Shown here: positions 17,235 to 19,318 of the stretch, piece by piece
Layout of the letters: each line of letters opens with the position of its first letter
Numbering within the stretch: the first letter of the stretch is position 1
Assembly (NCBI GenBank): GCA_003550305.1
Contig: QKYT01000684.1
Coordinates: 28,877 to 48,194, forward strand
Direction of reading: 5' to 3'
DNA: 19,318 nucleotides
DNA from: Glomus cerebriforme
Taxonomy: Eukaryota > Glomeromycota > Glomeromycetes > Glomerales > Glomeraceae
Made by a program: the position numbers and the translations under genes
The notes under the pieces: generated by a model
Seen by the model: only the letters and a program-made list of their open reading frames with translations
Told to the model about the DNA's origin: nothing
The model's database searches: none

Positions 17235-17620
17235 GGGCGTTAGGTTTTGGCGACCTGTCGCCACAACCCCTATAATTCCGGCCAAAATTAAGTGATCGGC
17301 AAAAAATTATCCTTTTTTGAAATTTTGTGTAATGCAAAACTTTGATTTTCAAGAGAAATAAAATTGCCTTTTTTGGGTTGTGTAATGTTACATTGATTAC
17401 AAATAAGGAAATTCTGGCCGGTGTTATAAAATTTGCTAAAATTAGTAATGTGCGAATAACATGTGACAAATAGGCTTTTTCATGCCGAAAAAATTCTGTC
17501 CCTAAAATAAATAGTAAAAATGGAAAACTAGGGATGTGACACAGAGATGACAAATTATTTGTATATGAAGTCACGTGATAGGGGTCGCCATGGTGACCGG
17601 GTCGCCAATTCCTTTTTTCC
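17235..17620. mobile_element. 386-bp MITE with 9-bp target duplication inside the plus-strand gene
   Basis: The left end GGGCGTTAGGTTTTGGCGAC and the complement of the right end GGAAAAAAGGAATTGGCGAC are the same length and share the GGCGACC core, then GTC-CC and CCCCTAT. ATTTAAAAA is duplicated outside both ends (17226-17234 and 17621-17629). Removing the element with one duplication copy keeps the host gene in frame (NINLKK then SAIESPQTIQEYY). The 9-bp duplication suggests a Mutator-like mover. Inside, CCGGCC motifs near 17278 and 17419 form a second, inner inverted repeat. The 155-residue minus frame across the element is not a gene. Confidence 0.8.
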
Positions 17621-17629
17621 ATTTAAAAA
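17621..17629. repeat. Right target-site duplication ATTTAAAAA
   Basis: Directly follows the right end of the 386-bp element. Confidence 0.7.
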
Positions 17630-18849
17630 AATCTGCCATAGAATCTCCACAAACTATTCAAGAATATTATAATGCTTTTCCCAAATTTTTGAATGATTTT
17701 TTTTCTGGAATGATTGATGAATTATATCAGAAAAAGATAAAAATTTGAATATTAAACGAAAAAAATGTCACAAATTACCAAAAATTATAATTCCAGAAGA
17801 AATAATAAAAATTGTGTCGTTCATTACATCAATATTATTAAATTTAGTTTTTCCTTATTTGAAAGTTTGGCTACCTTAAATTTTAGCGAATTTTAGTCAT
17901 ATGCCACGACTATTAGGTTATTTTTGACAATTATTGAGAGTTTGCCATGTATCATCTCATACAGATCAGTATGAATGGCAGCTTGCAAAAATTAGAATGA
18001 ATGAAACAGATCCATCAAAATGTTTGATTAAAGGGAATAATATTTGGAACTTAGCCATCATTGATAATATTGATTTTAAAGAAAAAACCTTCAAATTTGG
18101 TAATATTTATGACATTACTCGTGATAATTCTCATGCAACCTTTCGAATGGCTTTTCAAATTCAATTGCCAATTGAAGTAAAAACTGGTCCAAAACAGATT
18201 ATCAAATTAACTGCTGAAACTTCATTATTCAGGATGAATCAGGGTATTGAGAATGCATTAACAATTTTTCAACAAATCATACAAGAACTGTTAAAATTTA
18301 AAAAAATTAATGAAGAATTCATATACAATAAAATTTCAATGCAGAAATGATTAAATATGAAATACTTAACAAATTAGATTATGGATCTTGTAGTAAATCT
18401 CCCAATATTGTAATTCTAGAACCAGGATCAAATCCAAATTCAGATGATGAAATATTGCATGTTGCTGAAATGTACAAGAAGGATTTGCAATGGAAGATCA
18501 TTCTTTTCTGGACATTGTAGCAGATGAAGCAATATTTCACCGGTTAATTAAATGTCGAGAAAAATGGCCATATATAAGACTTCTTTTAGGTCAATGGCAT
18601 ACGTTGAAAGATTTTTATTCAGTATTATTGGTTCTATTCTCTAGTTATGAATTATTAAGTCTAGCATCCCGCTTAGGTGTTCATTTCTTGGATAAGTTTG
18701 AATCTGCAATAGATTATTATTCAACAGCACAGGTATTAGATCTTATATGGGTAGCAGTAGGAGTAGCAATAAATATATACATTACTAAAAAAGAAATATT
18801 ATTCTCTGAAATAATGAATGATGAAGAAAATAATCATATTTGTCTTAAN

Positions 18850-18953
18850 GTAATCATTTTCAGTTATTAAAAATTAATGATAAAAACAGCTTACTTTCTA
18901 AACAAAATTAATATTAAATAGTTTTAATTTTACTTACTAATGTCTATATTCAG
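18850..18953 (+). other. Spliceosomal intron in the plus-strand family gene
   Basis: The donor is GTAATCATTT after CTTAAN, and the acceptor is TCTATATTCAG; 104 bases. Splicing joins ...HICL to IWYLYYKWAGIWKAH in one frame. Confidence 0.7.
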
Positions 18954-19318
18954 ATTTGGTATTTGTATTATAAATGGGCTGGAATCTGGAAAGCTCATCG
19001 GATAGNAATGCGCATTGGAAATTTTGGATTACAAAGAGATTCATTATCTGCAGCTGGACCTCTTTATGCAAGTGCTGCAAAATCAAACTATACAACGGCA
19101 ATAGCACATTTCCTCGCCACTATAGCAGCTCATCCCCAATTAGAAGAAAAATTAAATTATTGTAGTGCTTTCAAAATTCCACATGATATTGATAGTGGTC
19201 TACATCACGTTTGTTTTNNATTTGACGAGGCTCTGGAAACATTTGGGGTAAGGTTTATCAAAGGAAATATAAGTGGAAATGTTATTGATGAAAAAAATCT
19301 TAAAAATCAAATAAAAGC

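Larger units (their letters stand above)
16095..19318 (+). pseudogene. Broken member of a large Rhizophagus-type protein family of unknown function, right end outside the window
   Basis: The best start is ATG 16095 (MVEEENFDEISEPERIS); the longer frame from 15936 has no support. Recognisable blocks in order: acidic N-terminus, DFIEGKFQRCKGTGKLKQLH, FGTWQVDRDAVKEVNGVLSK, IIQWRQYISCNKYVTFFS, GGHIYHHSG near 16770, VCHVSSHTDQYEW near 17940, FKFGNIYDITRDNSHATFRM, LDIVADEAIFHRLIKCREKW, LLGQWHTLKDFYSVLLVLFS, KWAGIWKAHR after an intron, and FDEALETFGVRFIKGN at the edge. I recall this order from a multi-copy family in Rhizophagus that may derive from a transposon, but I know no function. Damage: stops TAA 16506-16508, TAA 17168-17170, TAA 17877-17879 and TGA 17925-17927; frameshifts near 16768, 17740, 18335 and 18485; a MITE at 17235. 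Ambiguous bases lie at 16221, 16227, 16280, 18849, 19006 and 19218-19219. Confidence 0.65.

Noticed and set aside
17155..17622. 155-residue minus-strand open frame
   Set aside because: It spans the 386-bp MITE almost exactly, from target duplication to target duplication, and shows no protein-like pattern.

Overview
The window looks like a gene-poor, repeat-rich, very AT-rich piece of nuclear DNA from an arbuscular mycorrhizal fungus (Glomeromycotina, Rhizophagus-like). The reasons are short GT-AG introns of about 80-105 bp, a Sel1-repeat gene, a SANT/Myb-like gene, a WD40-like/ion-channel-type gene, and two protein families that I recall as hugely multiplied in Rhizophagus. All family names come from reading translations and from memory; no database search was run.

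Layout: (1) 63-2580, minus: broken copy of a Rhizophagus-type WD40-like/TRP-like channel gene that continues off the left edge. (2) 3411-4092: palindromic Tc1/mariner-like MITE with TA target duplication. (3) 4327-4906, minus: unrecognised coding remnant. (4) 5519-6905, minus: broken Sel1-repeat gene with an internal microinversion and a TA microsatellite. (5) 7335-7860, minus: broken SANT/Myb-like gene with one intron. (6) about 8890-15500, minus: one old LINE-type retrotransposon (reverse transcriptase thumb, CxxC connector, RNase H, C-terminal Cys/His tail), split by two DNA elements. The first, 10556-13251, has 8-bp target duplications and itself contains a 2.1-kb poly(A)-tailed ORF1-only retroelement (10752-12868, 15-bp target duplication). 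The second, 14183-15340, is a 9-bp-duplication foldback element built from six 45-bp units in alternating orientation. (7) 16095 to beyond the right edge, plus: broken member of a large lineage-specific protein family, interrupted by a 386-bp MITE (17235-17620) with a 9-bp target duplication.

No gene in the window reads as intact, so there is no working pathway here. It is a fossil bed whose insertion order can be read: removing each insertion plus one target-duplication copy rejoins the host reading frame in all three testable cases. The most unusual signals are the six-unit alternating palindrome, the ORF1-only retroelement, the microinversion inside the Sel1 gene, and the fact that every premature stop in the channel-type and SANT copies is TGA or TAG (several at positions where I expect Trp), never TAA. 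I saw no tRNA, rRNA or CRISPR array.
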